The notes under the pieces: model-generated | Database searches by the model: none | The model's input: only the letters and a program-made list of their open reading frames with translations | Told to the model about the DNA's origin: nothing | Source of the DNA: Candidatus Kapaibacterium sp. | Lineage (GTDB): Bacteria; Bacteroidota; Ignavibacteria; Kapaibacteriales; NICIL-2 | Assembly: GCA_025055755.1 (NCBI GenBank) | Contig: JANWWF010000010.1 | Coordinates: 1-46,411 of the forward strand | Reading direction: 5' to 3' | DNA length: 46,411 nt | In this document: one piece after another, positions 1 to 9,255 of the stretch | Layout: each line of letters begins with the position of its first letter | Numbering within the stretch: position 1 is the first letter of the stretch | Made by a program: the position numbers and the translations under genes

Positions 1-965
1 GTGGAATAAGAAGATGTAGTAAGTGTTTTTTGTTCGAGTGTACGTACATACCCATAAAGTGCCATTGTCCGAATATCTTGTGCCGTAGCCAAGGAAAGAA
101 GACGGTTAAACGCTTCAAGAGCAACATCATAAGCAGCCTCATTTCTCGCACGCTCTGCAAAGGCATATAACTCCCGTCCACTCTTGCCAGTAAGTGTCTC
201 CAGCTGCACAACTACCTCCAGAGCCTCTTTGTAATTCCCAACTTCTCGAAGAAACCACTCATACAGACGTAGTGCAAGCGGAGATTTACCAGTTGTCTGC
301 AAGTATTGAACCAATCGGTCACGCACGAGAGTCTCTGTATTACCAAGTGAAAGAATTGTGGCTAAATAGCCTTGAGTGCGTGACAGGTTTTGTGTCGCAG
401 CAAGAAATGTGAAAACTTCATTCAGTGCAGTTTGAATATCTCGTGCTACTATTGCTAATTGACAGATTTCTTCGGCAAAAGCTGCCGGATTACTTAATGT
501 CCGCCGAGCATACTGATATGTCCTTGCGGCTTGATCGTTGCTGCCTGCTTCGAGCTGCAACGATGCAAAGGCGCGATAACTTTGTTCGGTGGGAGGAGTA
601 ATTTGCTGGAGTGTTTGCTCCCAGACTGAAAGTGCTTCCGGACGCTTACCATTTCGATAGAGCGCATAGCCAAAGAGAGCTGATGCTTCCCAAGTGCGAG
701 CTTTCTCGGGCGACTTTTGGTAAAGCTCAATAATTGCCTCGTAGCTCTGCAGCATTTTCAACGAACGAAGGGAGCCGACCAAATAGAGCGAATTAGTTGG
801 TTGCTCTTGGTAAAGCTCCTGCCAAAGACGGGCAGCATTACGCCAGTCGCCTGCTTGCTCATAAGCAAGTGCTACACGTTCGCGTTCCCGCGTGCTTTGG
901 CATAATGCTATGGTTGTTGTAGTAAGTAGGATGAAGATAGCAAGACCTTTTGTGTCAGGGCACAT
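1..965 (-). CDS. Secreted TPR-repeat protein (partial, continues past left edge)
   Basis: The reading frame is open from an ATG at 965 to the window edge, about 321 residues, with no stop seen, so the C terminus is missing. Residues 1-22 look like a signal peptide: a hydrophobic stretch FILLTTTTIAL followed by CQS. The rest is alpha-helical with repeated TPR-like patterns, for example ALAYEQAGDWRNAARLW, SALFGYALYRNGKRPEAL and LRLYEWFLREVGNYKEAL. This fits a periplasmic or surface scaffold protein, but no specific function can be named. A GCGAGG stretch 7 bases before the ATG is a good ribosome binding site. The start lies 2 bases past the stop of the M24 peptidase gene, so the two are probably co-transcribed. 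Confidence 0.75.
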   Translation of the reverse strand, partial: MCPDTKGLAIFILLTTTTIALCQSTRERERVALAYEQAGDWRNAARLWQELYQEQPTNSLYLVGSLRSLKMLQSYEAIIELYQKSPEKARTWEASALFGYALYRNGKRPEALSVWEQTLQQITPPTEQSYRAFASLQLEAGSNDQAARTYQYARRTLSNPAAFAEEICQLAIVARDIQTALNEVFTFLAATQNLSRTQGYLATILSLGNTETLVRDRLVQYLQTTGKSPLALRLYEWFLREVGNYKEALEVVVQLETLTGKSGRELYAFAERARNEAAYDVALEAFNRLLSLATAQDIRTMALYGYVRTLEQKTLTTSSYS

Positions 966-967
966 AC

Positions 968-2152
968 TCAAACCTCGCATACAATTAAGTCATCTTGAAG
1001 AGGAGCCGAAGGGATATGAACATTCCCTTTGTGATCAATTACGATATTGCACTCACTTCGTATTCCAAATTGTCCCGGCACATAAATACCAGGCTCTATG
1101 CTGAATGATGTACCCGGAATAATTCGTCGGGTGTCTTGAGATTCAAAGTTATCCATGTTAGCACCAAAGCCATGTACCTCTGTGCCGATGTTATGACCTG
1201 TTCGATGGATGAAATATTCGCCATAACCAGCTTCAGTGATGATGTTTCGCGCGGCATCATCAACCTCGTAGCCATAAACAGGTTCTTCGGCAGTGAATCG
1301 CTTCGATACCAGTGCAATAGCAGCATCGCGCGCAGCTATCACTATGTGGCAAATCGATCGTACAATCTCTGGAGGACTGCTCCCTAACCATGCGACCCAC
1401 GTGATATCGGCATACGTAGCATTCGGTTGGGAAGACTTAGCCCACATGTCGACTAAAAGAAGAGTATTCCGATGCAAAGATTCGCTGTTGTGAGGGTGTG
1501 GTTCATAGTGTGGATTTGCAGTATTTACGCCTACTGCTACGATTGGAGCATGGTCGGTTGTCAACGAGTGACTGCTAAATGCACGAAGAATGAATTGCTG
1601 AATATCATACTCGGTTGCCTTAGAATTGCGCGCAAGATCAGCAGCATAGTGTATCGTTTCTAACATAATATTCCGAAGCAGTTGTGCTGTTGTATGATTG
1701 TCTTTGATTTGCTCTTCTGTCCATACTGCCTCTAAATGCTGAACAAGATCGGCGCTACTTATGATTTCTACCCCAAGCGCACGAATGTACTCTGCAGTTC
1801 CTGCATCTAAGAAGGATACAGAAGGCAACTGACCAAAGGGTGAATATTCGGCTGCTATGCGTTTAGAGTTGCCAATAAATTCCTTGAGTGTATGATACCA
1901 CTGATTTCGGTCAACATAGTAGCGCTTAGCGAAAGGGAGGCATTCGAATAGATGTGCTTCGATTCGACTTATTAGGAGCGTAGGCTCACCCATAGGCGGT
2001 ATCCACAGAGCAAATCGTCGAGTGTAGTGAGCAGTCGGGTCTAAGTTGAGCAGTCGGTGAACGATGGGATTGCTCCGGCGAAAGTCATAGAGCAACCACC
2101 CATCAATAGAGTGCTGGGTAAGAAGCCGTTGAGCAAGTGGGATGTTAATCAT
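968..2152 (-). CDS. M24-family Xaa-Pro-type metallopeptidase
   Basis: Predicted two-metal peptidase of the creatinase/aminopeptidase P family, cleaving Xaa-Pro or related N-terminal bonds, probably in the cytoplasm. From the ATG at 2152 it has 394 residues. An N-terminal creatinase-like domain (about 1-145) precedes the pita-bread catalytic domain. All five expected metal ligands are visible: Asp235 (LLVDMWA), Asp249 (YADITW), His320 (RTGHNIGTEVHG), Glu353 (SIEPGIYV) and Glu367 (RSECN). A GTG at 2194 would add 14 residues. I prefer 2152 because the added residues do not look like the family and because it leaves room for promoters toward the divergent acyl-CoA synthetase. The exact substrate cannot be told from sequence. 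Confidence 0.88.
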   Translation of the reverse strand: MINIPLAQRLLTQHSIDGWLLYDFRRSNPIVHRLLNLDPTAHYTRRFALWIPPMGEPTLLISRIEAHLFECLPFAKRYYVDRNQWYHTLKEFIGNSKRIAAEYSPFGQLPSVSFLDAGTAEYIRALGVEIISSADLVQHLEAVWTEEQIKDNHTTAQLLRNIMLETIHYAADLARNSKATEYDIQQFILRAFSSHSLTTDHAPIVAVGVNTANPHYEPHPHNSESLHRNTLLLVDMWAKSSQPNATYADITWVAWLGSSPPEIVRSICHIVIAARDAAIALVSKRFTAEEPVYGYEVDDAARNIITEAGYGEYFIHRTGHNIGTEVHGFGANMDNFESQDTRRIIPGTSFSIEPGIYVPGQFGIRSECNIVIDHKGNVHIPSAPLQDDLIVCEV

Positions 2153-2278
2153 GGCTATAAGCCGGTATTTGCTTATCAGTGTATACTTAGACACAACGAC
2201 GGTAATACTTGCTAATTGACGTTACGTCTTGATGTAAATTTCGAGGGGAAGGCGGTTGAATTTTATCATGGCAAAGGA

Positions 2279-4123
2279 ATGGAAACAATACCTGGCGTGT
2301 TTGTACGCATCACCGATAGATATAAAGAGACAGATCATGTAGCCTACATGTACAAGCAACAGGGGAAATATGTACCAGTGACCTACAGACAACTACGCGA
2401 GGATGTCGAAGCATATGCAGCGATGTTGAGGAAGATAGGAGTTGAGCCAGGCGATAGAGTAGGAATTCTTTCAGAAAATAGGTATGAGTGGGTGCTAACA
2501 GACTTTGCAACTTTACTTGTGGGAGGAATTGACGTACCAATGTTCCCAACATTAACCGCTAAACAGATTGCATACATTCTTAACCATTCTCAAGCGGTAT
2601 GCTGTGCAGTATCAACACTGCACCAGTTGCAAAAGGTATTATCCGTAATGGATGATCTTGAGTATCTGGAAAGCATTATTCTTTTCGACAATGCATCAGA
2701 AGAATCTCCTGAAGGGGAAGGGGTAGGTAGTCATCAGCATATAAGCGTTTATTCTCTTCATTCCTTTCTTGCCCAAGGACAAAAAATTATTGAGGGGCAG
2801 GATAAGACAAAGATGATACAAGATTACTTAAGCTACAGTCGACCAGAAGAAGTATGCACAATCATTTACACAAGTGGCACCACAGGTACACCAAAAGGTG
2901 TGATGCTAACCCATCACAATATCCTTTCAAATGTAAATGCAGCACTTGAGGTTATCAAAGTGCACGATACTGACATCTTCTTGTCGTATTTGCCAATGTG
3001 CCACTCATACGAGCGTACTACAGGATTTTATGCAGCATTCATCAGCGGTGCAACAGTCGCCTTCGCAGAGTCGCTCGACACCGTCCGAACGAACTTGCAA
3101 GAAGTACGACCCACTTTAATGACAAGCGTTCCCCAATTATTCGAGCGTGTCCGAAATGGGATTTATGCACGTATGGCTAACCAATCATGGTACCGACAAC
3201 GTCTTTTCGAATGGGCAATTACTGTCGGACTTCGTCGGGTGATGGAATTGGAACATCGAGGGTCAGCATCGATTAGTACAGAACTCCAGTATCGATTAGC
3301 GGACCGCTTGGTATTCTCAAAAATTCGACGCGCAACGGGAGGGCGATTGCGTTTATTCGTATCGGGAGGAGGTCCTCTCTCTGCAGATGTGAACCGGTTT
3401 TTCTGGGCGATAGGGCTACCAATTCTCGAGGGATATGGATTAACAGAAGCATCACCAGTCCTTACGGTCAATAGAATTGACGACAACGAATTCGGGACTG
3501 TAGGAACGCCCTTACCCGGAGTGGAAGTACGTATCGATGAAAATGGTGAAATTTTAGCTAAAGGACCAAACATTATGCGTGGATATTGGCGAGACCCTGA
3601 GGCAACAGCCCAAGCAATTGACAGCGAAGGGTGGTTGCATACAGGGGACGTGGGAGAGTGGACAAAACGCGGACATCTTAAGATTACTGATCGCCTCAAA
3701 AACATCATTGTAACAAGTGGAGGGAAAAACGTAGCACCTCAGGTGGTTGAAAGTGTTATACTACGACTTCCTTTTGTATCTCAGGTTGTTGTTTTAGGGG
3801 ATGGGCGCCCGTTCTGCATAGCTCTAATTGTTCCCCACGAGGAGAATCTTCGAACGCTTTTGCAGCAGCATGGTGTTGAAGCTAATCGCGCTTTCCAACA
3901 CCTTTGTGCCGATCCTAAGGTGCATGAAATTATCCAGCGAGAGCTTGAGCACGCTCAACGTGAACTTGCCAAATATGAACGCGTGCGACGCTTTGCTCTT
4001 TTGGAAGAACCTTTTACAGTTGAAAATGGACTATTAACCCCAACACTCAAGCCTCGCCGCAAGCAGATTAGTGAACGGTATGCACCAGTGATAGAGAGAC
4101 TGTACGCTGATCTTATGGTGTGA
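2279..4123 (+). CDS. Long-chain acyl-CoA synthetase (AMP-forming, FadD15-like)
   Basis: Activates fatty acids to acyl-CoA via an acyl-adenylate. The protein has 614 residues from ATG 2279. The AMP-binding signature IIYTSGTTGTPKGVMLTHHN lies near residues 197-216. Other adenylation motifs follow: GYGLTEASPV, then GYWRDPEATAQAI and GWLHTGDVGEW. The C-terminal catalytic lysine is in LLTPTLKPRRK, 24 residues from the end. A TTG at 2216 would add 21 residues; it has no clear ribosome binding site, and family members usually start close to the METIPGVF segment. The AAAGGA directly before ATG 2279 is too close to be a convincing Shine-Dalgarno, so the start remains open. The next gene is an acyl-CoA carboxylase subunit, suggesting a shared role in acyl-CoA metabolism. 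Confidence 0.92.
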   Translation: METIPGVFVRITDRYKETDHVAYMYKQQGKYVPVTYRQLREDVEAYAAMLRKIGVEPGDRVGILSENRYEWVLTDFATLLVGGIDVPMFPTLTAKQIAYILNHSQAVCCAVSTLHQLQKVLSVMDDLEYLESIILFDNASEESPEGEGVGSHQHISVYSLHSFLAQGQKIIEGQDKTKMIQDYLSYSRPEEVCTIIYTSGTTGTPKGVMLTHHNILSNVNAALEVIKVHDTDIFLSYLPMCHSYERTTGFYAAFISGATVAFAESLDTVRTNLQEVRPTLMTSVPQLFERVRNGIYARMANQSWYRQRLFEWAITVGLRRVMELEHRGSASISTELQYRLADRLVFSKIRRATGGRLRLFVSGGGPLSADVNRFFWAIGLPILEGYGLTEASPVLTVNRIDDNEFGTVGTPLPGVEVRIDENGEILAKGPNIMRGYWRDPEATAQAIDSEGWLHTGDVGEWTKRGHLKITDRLKNIIVTSGGKNVAPQVVESVILRLPFVSQVVVLGDGRPFCIALIVPHEENLRTLLQQHGVEANRAFQHLCADPKVHEIIQRELEHAQRELAKYERVRRFALLEEPFTVENGLLTPTLKPRRKQISERYAPVIERLYADLMV

Positions 4124-4211
4124 TGGAATCAAATGCTAACTTTGTTTTCAAGCTAATTTCCTTAGTTGTTTTTACAACCGTCAGGTGTATGCATCAAAGA
4201 GCACGTGCAGT

Positions 4212-5876
4212 ATGACATATCAAATTGGTTCACCTATCGAGCATAATATTGATTACGAACGGAATTATGACCATAACAAAAATCTTTATCGTGTTTTGCA
4301 AGCTATTGCCGAACAAATAAAGCAAGGAGGGGGACCAAAGGCAATCGAGCGACACAAGGCCAAGGGAAAACTAACTGCACGGGAACGAATTCAATTGTTA
4401 CTTGATCCAGGATGTCATCCATTGGAAATTGGGCTATATGCTGCACACCAAATGTATGAGGAAGAAGGGGGATGTCCAAGCGCGGGTGTTATTGTCGTGA
4501 TTGGGCAAGTATGTGGTCGCGATTGCATCATTGTAGCGAATGATGCAACGGTGAAAGCTGGGGCATGGTTTCCCATGACTGCGAAAAAAAATCTACGAGC
4601 ACAAGAGATAGCTATCGAAAATCGAGTACCGATTATCTATCTGGTGGATAGTGCAGGGGTCTATTTACCAATGCAGGATGAGATCTTTCCTGATAAGGAG
4701 CATTTTGGGCGACAATTTCGTAACAATGCAATCTTATCGTCGTTAGGCGTTCCCCAAATTGCTGCTATTATGGGTCCGTGTGTTGCAGGAGGTGCTTATC
4801 TACCAATTATGAGCGATGAAGCAATCATTGTGGATAAGACAGGATATCTCTTTCTCGCAGGTCCAGCATTAGTAGAGGCAGCAATTGGGGAAAAGGCAGA
4901 TATTGAACAATTAGGAGGAGCCACGATGCATTGCTCTATCAGTGGGGTAACTGACTACAAAGTTAGTAGTGATGAAGAGGCAATCGCTCTGATCCGCTCA
5001 TTAGTATCAAAATTTGCACCATCCAAGGGACGAAAAGAAATATATGAGCGGAGCTCCCCTGCACCACCAGCTTACGATGATGATGAGCTATGGGGTATAA
5101 TTCCCCAAGACCGGTCTAAGCCATACGATACCTATCAACTTCTTGCGCGCATTTTGGATAATTCAGAATTTGACGAGTACAAGAAGGAGTATGGAAAGAC
5201 GATTATTTGCGGATATGGTCGAATTGATGGCTGGGCAGTAGGCATAGTAGCAAATAATCGCCAAATTGTTCGAACCGGCAGGGGAGAAATGCAAATAGGG
5301 GGAGTTATTTACTCGGACAGTGCCGACAAAGCGGCACGGTTTATCATGAATTGCAATCAACGCAATATTCCACTTGTATTTCTTCAAGATGTTACTGGTT
5401 TTATGGTCGGAACACGAGCAGAGCAGGGAGGAATTATTAAGGATGGGGCAAAGATGGTCAATGCTGTTGCTAACTCCATCGTACCAAAGTTTACGTTCAT
5501 TGTAGGTAACAGTTACGGGGCCGGCAATTATGCCATGTGTGGGAAAGCATATGACCCGCGGCTAATCATGGCGCTGCCGACAGCACAAATAGCTGTGATG
5601 GGTGGTGCCCAAGCCTCTCAAACACTTCTGACATTGCGACTTGCAGCACTTGAGCGAGAGGGCAAACACCTCAGCAACAAAGAGCAGGAACGATTACTTG
5701 AAGAAATACAAAAGCGCTATGACAATAGTACTTCTCCCCTCTATGCTGCCTCAAGACTCTGGGTTGATGGAATAATTGCGCCGCAGGAGATCCGTCGTGT
5801 TGTTTCATGGGGAATTGGGTTAGCAAGTCACAACAATTCAATTCCACCGTGGAGTGTGGGAGTTCTCCAAACATGA
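4212..5876 (+). CDS. Acyl-CoA carboxylase carboxyltransferase (beta) subunit
   Basis: Transfers carboxyl from carboxybiotin to an acyl-CoA such as propionyl-, methylcrotonyl- or geranyl-CoA. It is a two-part crotonase-fold protein of 554 residues. The N-terminal half contains RHKAKGKLTARERI and DSAGVYLPMQ. The C-terminal half contains VFLQDVTGFMVGTRAEQGGI, NSYGAGNYAMCGKAYDPR and AVMGGAQAS, which look more like methylcrotonyl-CoA carboxylase beta than acetyl-CoA carboxylase AccD. There is no zinc-finger domain at the N terminus. The biotin carboxylase/biotin-carrier partner is not in this window. A GTG at 4185 would add 9 residues; ATG 4212 is chosen. Substrate identity is inference. Confidence 0.9.
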   Translation: MTYQIGSPIEHNIDYERNYDHNKNLYRVLQAIAEQIKQGGGPKAIERHKAKGKLTARERIQLLLDPGCHPLEIGLYAAHQMYEEEGGCPSAGVIVVIGQVCGRDCIIVANDATVKAGAWFPMTAKKNLRAQEIAIENRVPIIYLVDSAGVYLPMQDEIFPDKEHFGRQFRNNAILSSLGVPQIAAIMGPCVAGGAYLPIMSDEAIIVDKTGYLFLAGPALVEAAIGEKADIEQLGGATMHCSISGVTDYKVSSDEEAIALIRSLVSKFAPSKGRKEIYERSSPAPPAYDDDELWGIIPQDRSKPYDTYQLLARILDNSEFDEYKKEYGKTIICGYGRIDGWAVGIVANNRQIVRTGRGEMQIGGVIYSDSADKAARFIMNCNQRNIPLVFLQDVTGFMVGTRAEQGGIIKDGAKMVNAVANSIVPKFTFIVGNSYGAGNYAMCGKAYDPRLIMALPTAQIAVMGGAQASQTLLTLRLAALEREGKHLSNKEQERLLEEIQKRYDNSTSPLYAASRLWVDGIIAPQEIRRVVSWGIGLASHNNSIPPWSVGVLQT

Positions 5877-5878
5877 AT

Positions 5879-5967
5879 TGTTCACACCAAGACAGGAAAA
5901 AAAACGTTATTGTTAGCAGTCTCACTATACAATTGCGAGACGGCCCAATTGTGACTGTGTGTGAACA
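5879..5967 (+). promoter_or_regulatory. Nested inverted repeats before porX (possible leader structure or terminator)
   Basis: Three inverted repeats nest in the gap between the carboxyltransferase stop and the porX GTG. The outer arms are TGTTCACAC (5879-5887) and GTGTGAACA (5959-5967). The middle arms are CAGTC (5917-5921) and GACTG (5953-5957). The inner arms are ACAATTG (5929-5935) and CAATTGT (5946-5952), closing a 10-base loop. The three 3' arms lie almost end to end, so they can pair with three separated 5' segments. The structure ends 15 bases before the porX start. No T-run follows it, which argues against a standard terminator. The role is unknown. Confidence 0.4.
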
Positions 5968-5982
5968 CTTTCGTATGAACAA

Positions 5983-7542
5983 GTGAAAAAAGTCATTCTG
6001 TGGGTTGACGACGAAATTGATCTCCTTCAGCCACACATTCGAATTTTGGAAAGTCGTGGCTATTCGGTAATAACCACGACAAGTGGAGAAGATGCGATTG
6101 CACTAGCACGGAAAGAATGGTTTGATCTGGTCCTCCTTGATGAAATGATGGTGGGGATGAGCGGATTGGAAACCCTCCAGCAGCTAAAACGTATTGATCC
6201 CAACCGTCCAGTTGTAATGGTGACGAAAAATGAGCAAGAGTCACTGATGGATCAGGCAATCGGGAGAAGCATAGATGATTATTTGACTAAGCCAATCAGT
6301 CCATCACAAATTCTTGCAATCTGTAAAAAATATCTCGATGCCCGTACCCTTCAACAACAGCACATTACAAAAGAATATCTTCACGATTTTGCACAACTGG
6401 ATTATTTGATGAGCAATGCTCATACATGGGTGGAGTGGGTAGAAGTTTACCGCTCATTAGTTCAATGGAGCATCGAGTTAGATGCCCATCCAGATGTTGG
6501 ACTCAGTACTACATTATCTGACCAATGGAAACAAGCAAATCGTCTATTTGCTCGTTATATCGAACGAGTTTATCCAAGCTGGTTAAGTGATCGTCCGAAG
6601 GAAGGAAATCCGATCCTTTCACCCCATATCGTTGACTCTTTTCTCATCCCTCGAATAAAACAAAAGCATCCAGTCGCATTTGTTGTAGTAGACTGTCTTC
6701 GTCTCGACCAGTGGATGGTAATTGAACCCTTGGTTCGGGAGTACTTTACAATAGAGCAAGAATATTACTGCTCAATCTTGCCTACTGCAACGCTTTATGC
6801 GCGAAATTCTCTTTTTGCTGGACTATATCCTGCCGATATTGAGCGATATTATCCGCATTGGGCACCTAAGGAAGGACAAGGAGAATACAGTCAGAATGCT
6901 CATGAGCAGGATTTGCTCCAGGAACTTCTCAGGAGGCGAGGAGTAGAGCTACAAGGTAAGTTTGAATACCTAAAGATATATGAAACAGAATTTGGAAAGC
7001 GCATTGAATCTGAAGTCGCGCGATTAGCACAGAATCATCTCACGGCTATCGTTATTAGTGCACTTGACTTGATGGCACATTCAAGAAGTGATACTCCAAT
7101 ACTCCGTGAAATTGCTCCAGATGAGGCTGCGTATCGCTCGTTGACTCGATCGTGGTTTCAGCATTCAAGCCTATGGGGGATACTTCGGGGATTTGCTACA
7201 GCCAAGGTAGAGGTAATACTGACGACAGATCATGGGGCGATCCGATGTTTACGTCCATCTCAAGTGATAGGAGATCGTGAAACATCAACTTGTTTGCGGT
7301 ATAAGATCGGAAAGAATGTTCGTGCTGACTCAAAAGCATCCGTTATCGTTAATGACCCGACCAAATACCGTTTGCCCAAACACTCTACAACAGAAAATCT
7401 GGTTTTAGCTAAGGAAGACTATTACTTTGTATATCCGTCTGATTATCATTTTTATGCTGCTAAGTACCGTGATAGCTTTCAGCATGGAGGTATTTCGCTG
7501 GAAGAGATGATCTTACCAGTTGTAATTTTGAATCCGAAATGA
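5983..7542 (+). CDS. porX: PorX-type response regulator with PglZ (alkaline-phosphatase-fold) domain
   Basis: Response regulator fused to a PglZ domain, 519 residues, the usual PorX architecture and size. The receiver domain (about 1-120) has acidic Asp9/Asp10, phospho-acceptor Asp53 (LVLLDEMM), Thr81 and Lys103 (LTKPIS). The helical middle leads to the PglZ domain with VVVDCLRLDQW (Asp237), SILPTATLYARN (Thr268/Thr270), Asp362 and His366 in LDLMAHSRSD, TTDHGAI (Asp416, His417) and His501 (FQHGGIS), a full set of likely zinc ligands. In Porphyromonas and Flavobacterium, PorX controls type IX secretion. The start is GTG; the ATG at 5975 is in another frame and meets a stop at once. tsaE follows, a pairing common in Bacteroidota. 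No cognate kinase is adjacent. Confidence 0.93.
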   Translation: MKKVILWVDDEIDLLQPHIRILESRGYSVITTTSGEDAIALARKEWFDLVLLDEMMVGMSGLETLQQLKRIDPNRPVVMVTKNEQESLMDQAIGRSIDDYLTKPISPSQILAICKKYLDARTLQQQHITKEYLHDFAQLDYLMSNAHTWVEWVEVYRSLVQWSIELDAHPDVGLSTTLSDQWKQANRLFARYIERVYPSWLSDRPKEGNPILSPHIVDSFLIPRIKQKHPVAFVVVDCLRLDQWMVIEPLVREYFTIEQEYYCSILPTATLYARNSLFAGLYPADIERYYPHWAPKEGQGEYSQNAHEQDLLQELLRRRGVELQGKFEYLKIYETEFGKRIESEVARLAQNHLTAIVISALDLMAHSRSDTPILREIAPDEAAYRSLTRSWFQHSSLWGILRGFATAKVEVILTTDHGAIRCLRPSQVIGDRETSTCLRYKIGKNVRADSKASVIVNDPTKYRLPKHSTTENLVLAKEDYYFVYPSDYHFYAAKYRDSFQHGGISLEEMILPVVILNPK

Positions 7543-7576
7543 TATAGACTGCAGTAGTAGAGCTTCCTCAATAACC

Positions 7577-8059
7577 ATGAAGACGGAAGTTTATTCAAGT
7601 TCATCTGAAGAAGAAACACAAAGTATTGCGGAGCAGTTTGCTCGACGCCTTAGGTCAGGCGACATTGTTACAATAAGTGGTGATTTAGGTGTAGGAAAAA
7701 CTGAGTTTGTGCGTGGCATATGCCGCTTCTTTGAGGTGGAGGATATAGTCACAAGTCCTACTTTCTCAATCATCAACGTTTATCGGGGTACACTAACTAC
7801 AGGAGAGCCTGTACAGATTATTCACATAGACTTATATCGCTTAAAGAATATGAAGGAACTTAGCAGTATCGGCTTATTAGAATGGTTACAATTACCCGAT
7901 GCGATAAAAGTAATTGAGTGGCCAGAGAAAGCCAACGGAATTATTCGTTCGCCACATTATCAAGTAACAATAAAAACTCTTCCCTCACTTGATGATGAAC
8001 GACGTCAAATTCACATTACCACATCAACTTCAGAAGACCAGACAATATCATCACAATAG
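7577..8059 (+). CDS. tsaE: tRNA threonylcarbamoyladenosine (t6A37) biosynthesis ATPase TsaE
   Basis: Small P-loop ATPase needed with TsaB, TsaC and TsaD for N6-threonylcarbamoyladenosine at position 37 of ANN-reading tRNAs. The protein has 160 residues. The Walker A motif GDLGVGKT is at 35-42. The family sequence TSPTFSIINVYRG follows near 60, then HIDLYRL and IEWPEKA. It starts 34 bases after porX and ends 11 bases before the aminotransferase, so it is probably part of the long plus-strand transcription unit. Confidence 0.92.
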   Translation: MKTEVYSSSSEEETQSIAEQFARRLRSGDIVTISGDLGVGKTEFVRGICRFFEVEDIVTSPTFSIINVYRGTLTTGEPVQIIHIDLYRLKNMKELSSIGLLEWLQLPDAIKVIEWPEKANGIIRSPHYQVTIKTLPSLDDERRQIHITTSTSEDQTISSQ

Positions 8060-8070
8060 GTAAAGCGTTC

Positions 8071-9255
8071 ATGCGGATTGCATCTCGTATATCGAACTTA
8101 GGTACAGAGACTGCCTTTGAGGTGTTAGCACGTGCAAAAGCTCTTGAAGCAGCAGGGAAAGATGTTATTCACTTGGAAATTGGAGAGCCAGATTTTGCAA
8201 CCCCTCCCAATATTATAGAAGCTGCAAAACGTGCCTTAGATGAAGGTTGGACTCACTATGGGCCATCTGCAGGTCTTCCACAAGCACGGGAAGCTATAGC
8301 TGCATATTTCAATAAAACACGAAGCATTAATAAATACTCAGCTGAAAATGTCGTGATCACCCCTGGTGCGAAACCTATTATTTTCTTTGGATTGCAGGCA
8401 TTAATAGAGCCAGGCGATGAAGTTATATATCCTAATCCAGGTTTCCCCATCTATGAGTCTGTGATACGTTTTTTAGGAGCAATTCCTGTATCCCTGCCTC
8501 TTCGGGAGGAAAATGATTTTCGCTTAAATATATCCGACTTAGAGGCTCGATTGTCTCCGAGAACTAAGATGGTGATCATCAATACACCCCATAATCCAAC
8601 CGGGAGTGTGCTTACATTTGATGATCTGTCAGCGATAGCAGAACTGTCCCATCGATTCAATTTCATCGTTTTCTCCGATGAAATTTACTCGCAAATAACC
8701 TATGATGCAGCAAAGCATATTAGTATAACTCAGTTTGAGGGAATGGAAGAACGCACAATTGTGTTGGATGGATTTTCGAAAACATTTGCCATGACCGGTT
8801 GGCGGCTGGGCTACGGCATAATGCCTACCTCTCTAGCAAAAGTAGTAAGCAAACTTCAGACAAATTGCACAAGTTGTGCACCAAGCTTTACACAGATTGC
8901 AGGGATAGAGGCTCTTACTGAGAGAACATTACCATATGTGAATTCTTTTGTCGAAGAGTTTAAGCGAAGGCGTAATGCAATAGTTGAGGGATTAAATTCT
9001 ATTCCTGGAGTACAATGCAGAACACCACAAGGTGCGTTTTATGCCTTCGCGAATATTAAGGCAACTGGAATGCGATCACAAGAGTATGCCGAGTTTATGC
9101 TCGAAAAGGTTGGCGTAGCGTGTTTGAGTGGGACCGCATTTGGCTCTGAAGGGGAGGGGTTCGTTCGTTTCTCTTATGCCAATTCACTAGAAAACATTGA
9201 GAAGGCAATACAACGAATGAAATTAGCCCTTGAAGAACGCATACTAACGCAATGA
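8071..9255 (+). CDS. PLP-dependent class I/II aminotransferase (aspartate-aminotransferase-like)
   Basis: Fold-type I aminotransferase of 394 residues, the normal family length. The PLP-binding lysine is Lys237 in LDGFSKTFAMTGWRLGYG. Asp203 and Tyr206 (FSDEIYSQ), Asn175 (NTPHNPTG) and the substrate-carboxylate arginine in GEGFVRFSYAN are all present. It resembles the aspartate/prephenate or broad amino acid:2-oxoglutarate aminotransferases of the Igamma subgroup. The exact amino acid specificity cannot be read from sequence. Its stop overlaps the start of ccmC by 4 bases (ATGA), which points to translational coupling though the two have no obvious metabolic link. Confidence 0.9.
   Translation: MRIASRISNLGTETAFEVLARAKALEAAGKDVIHLEIGEPDFATPPNIIEAAKRALDEGWTHYGPSAGLPQAREAIAAYFNKTRSINKYSAENVVITPGAKPIIFFGLQALIEPGDEVIYPNPGFPIYESVIRFLGAIPVSLPLREENDFRLNISDLEARLSPRTKMVIINTPHNPTGSVLTFDDLSAIAELSHRFNFIVFSDEIYSQITYDAAKHISITQFEGMEERTIVLDGFSKTFAMTGWRLGYGIMPTSLAKVVSKLQTNCTSCAPSFTQIAGIEALTERTLPYVNSFVEEFKRRRNAIVEGLNSIPGVQCRTPQGAFYAFANIKATGMRSQEYAEFMLEKVGVACLSGTAFGSEGEGFVRFSYANSLENIEKAIQRMKLALEERILTQ

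Noticed and set aside
3163-3708. Long minus-strand open frame, 181 residues, inside the acyl-CoA synthetase gene
   Set aside because: It lies antisense to a well-conserved enzyme. The composition is low-complexity and shows no family features.
4124-4211. Possible promoter and small hairpin before the carboxyltransferase gene
   Set aside because: GTTGTTTTTACAAC is a 5-base stem, and TTG to TAGTTGTT matches the -7 pattern poorly.
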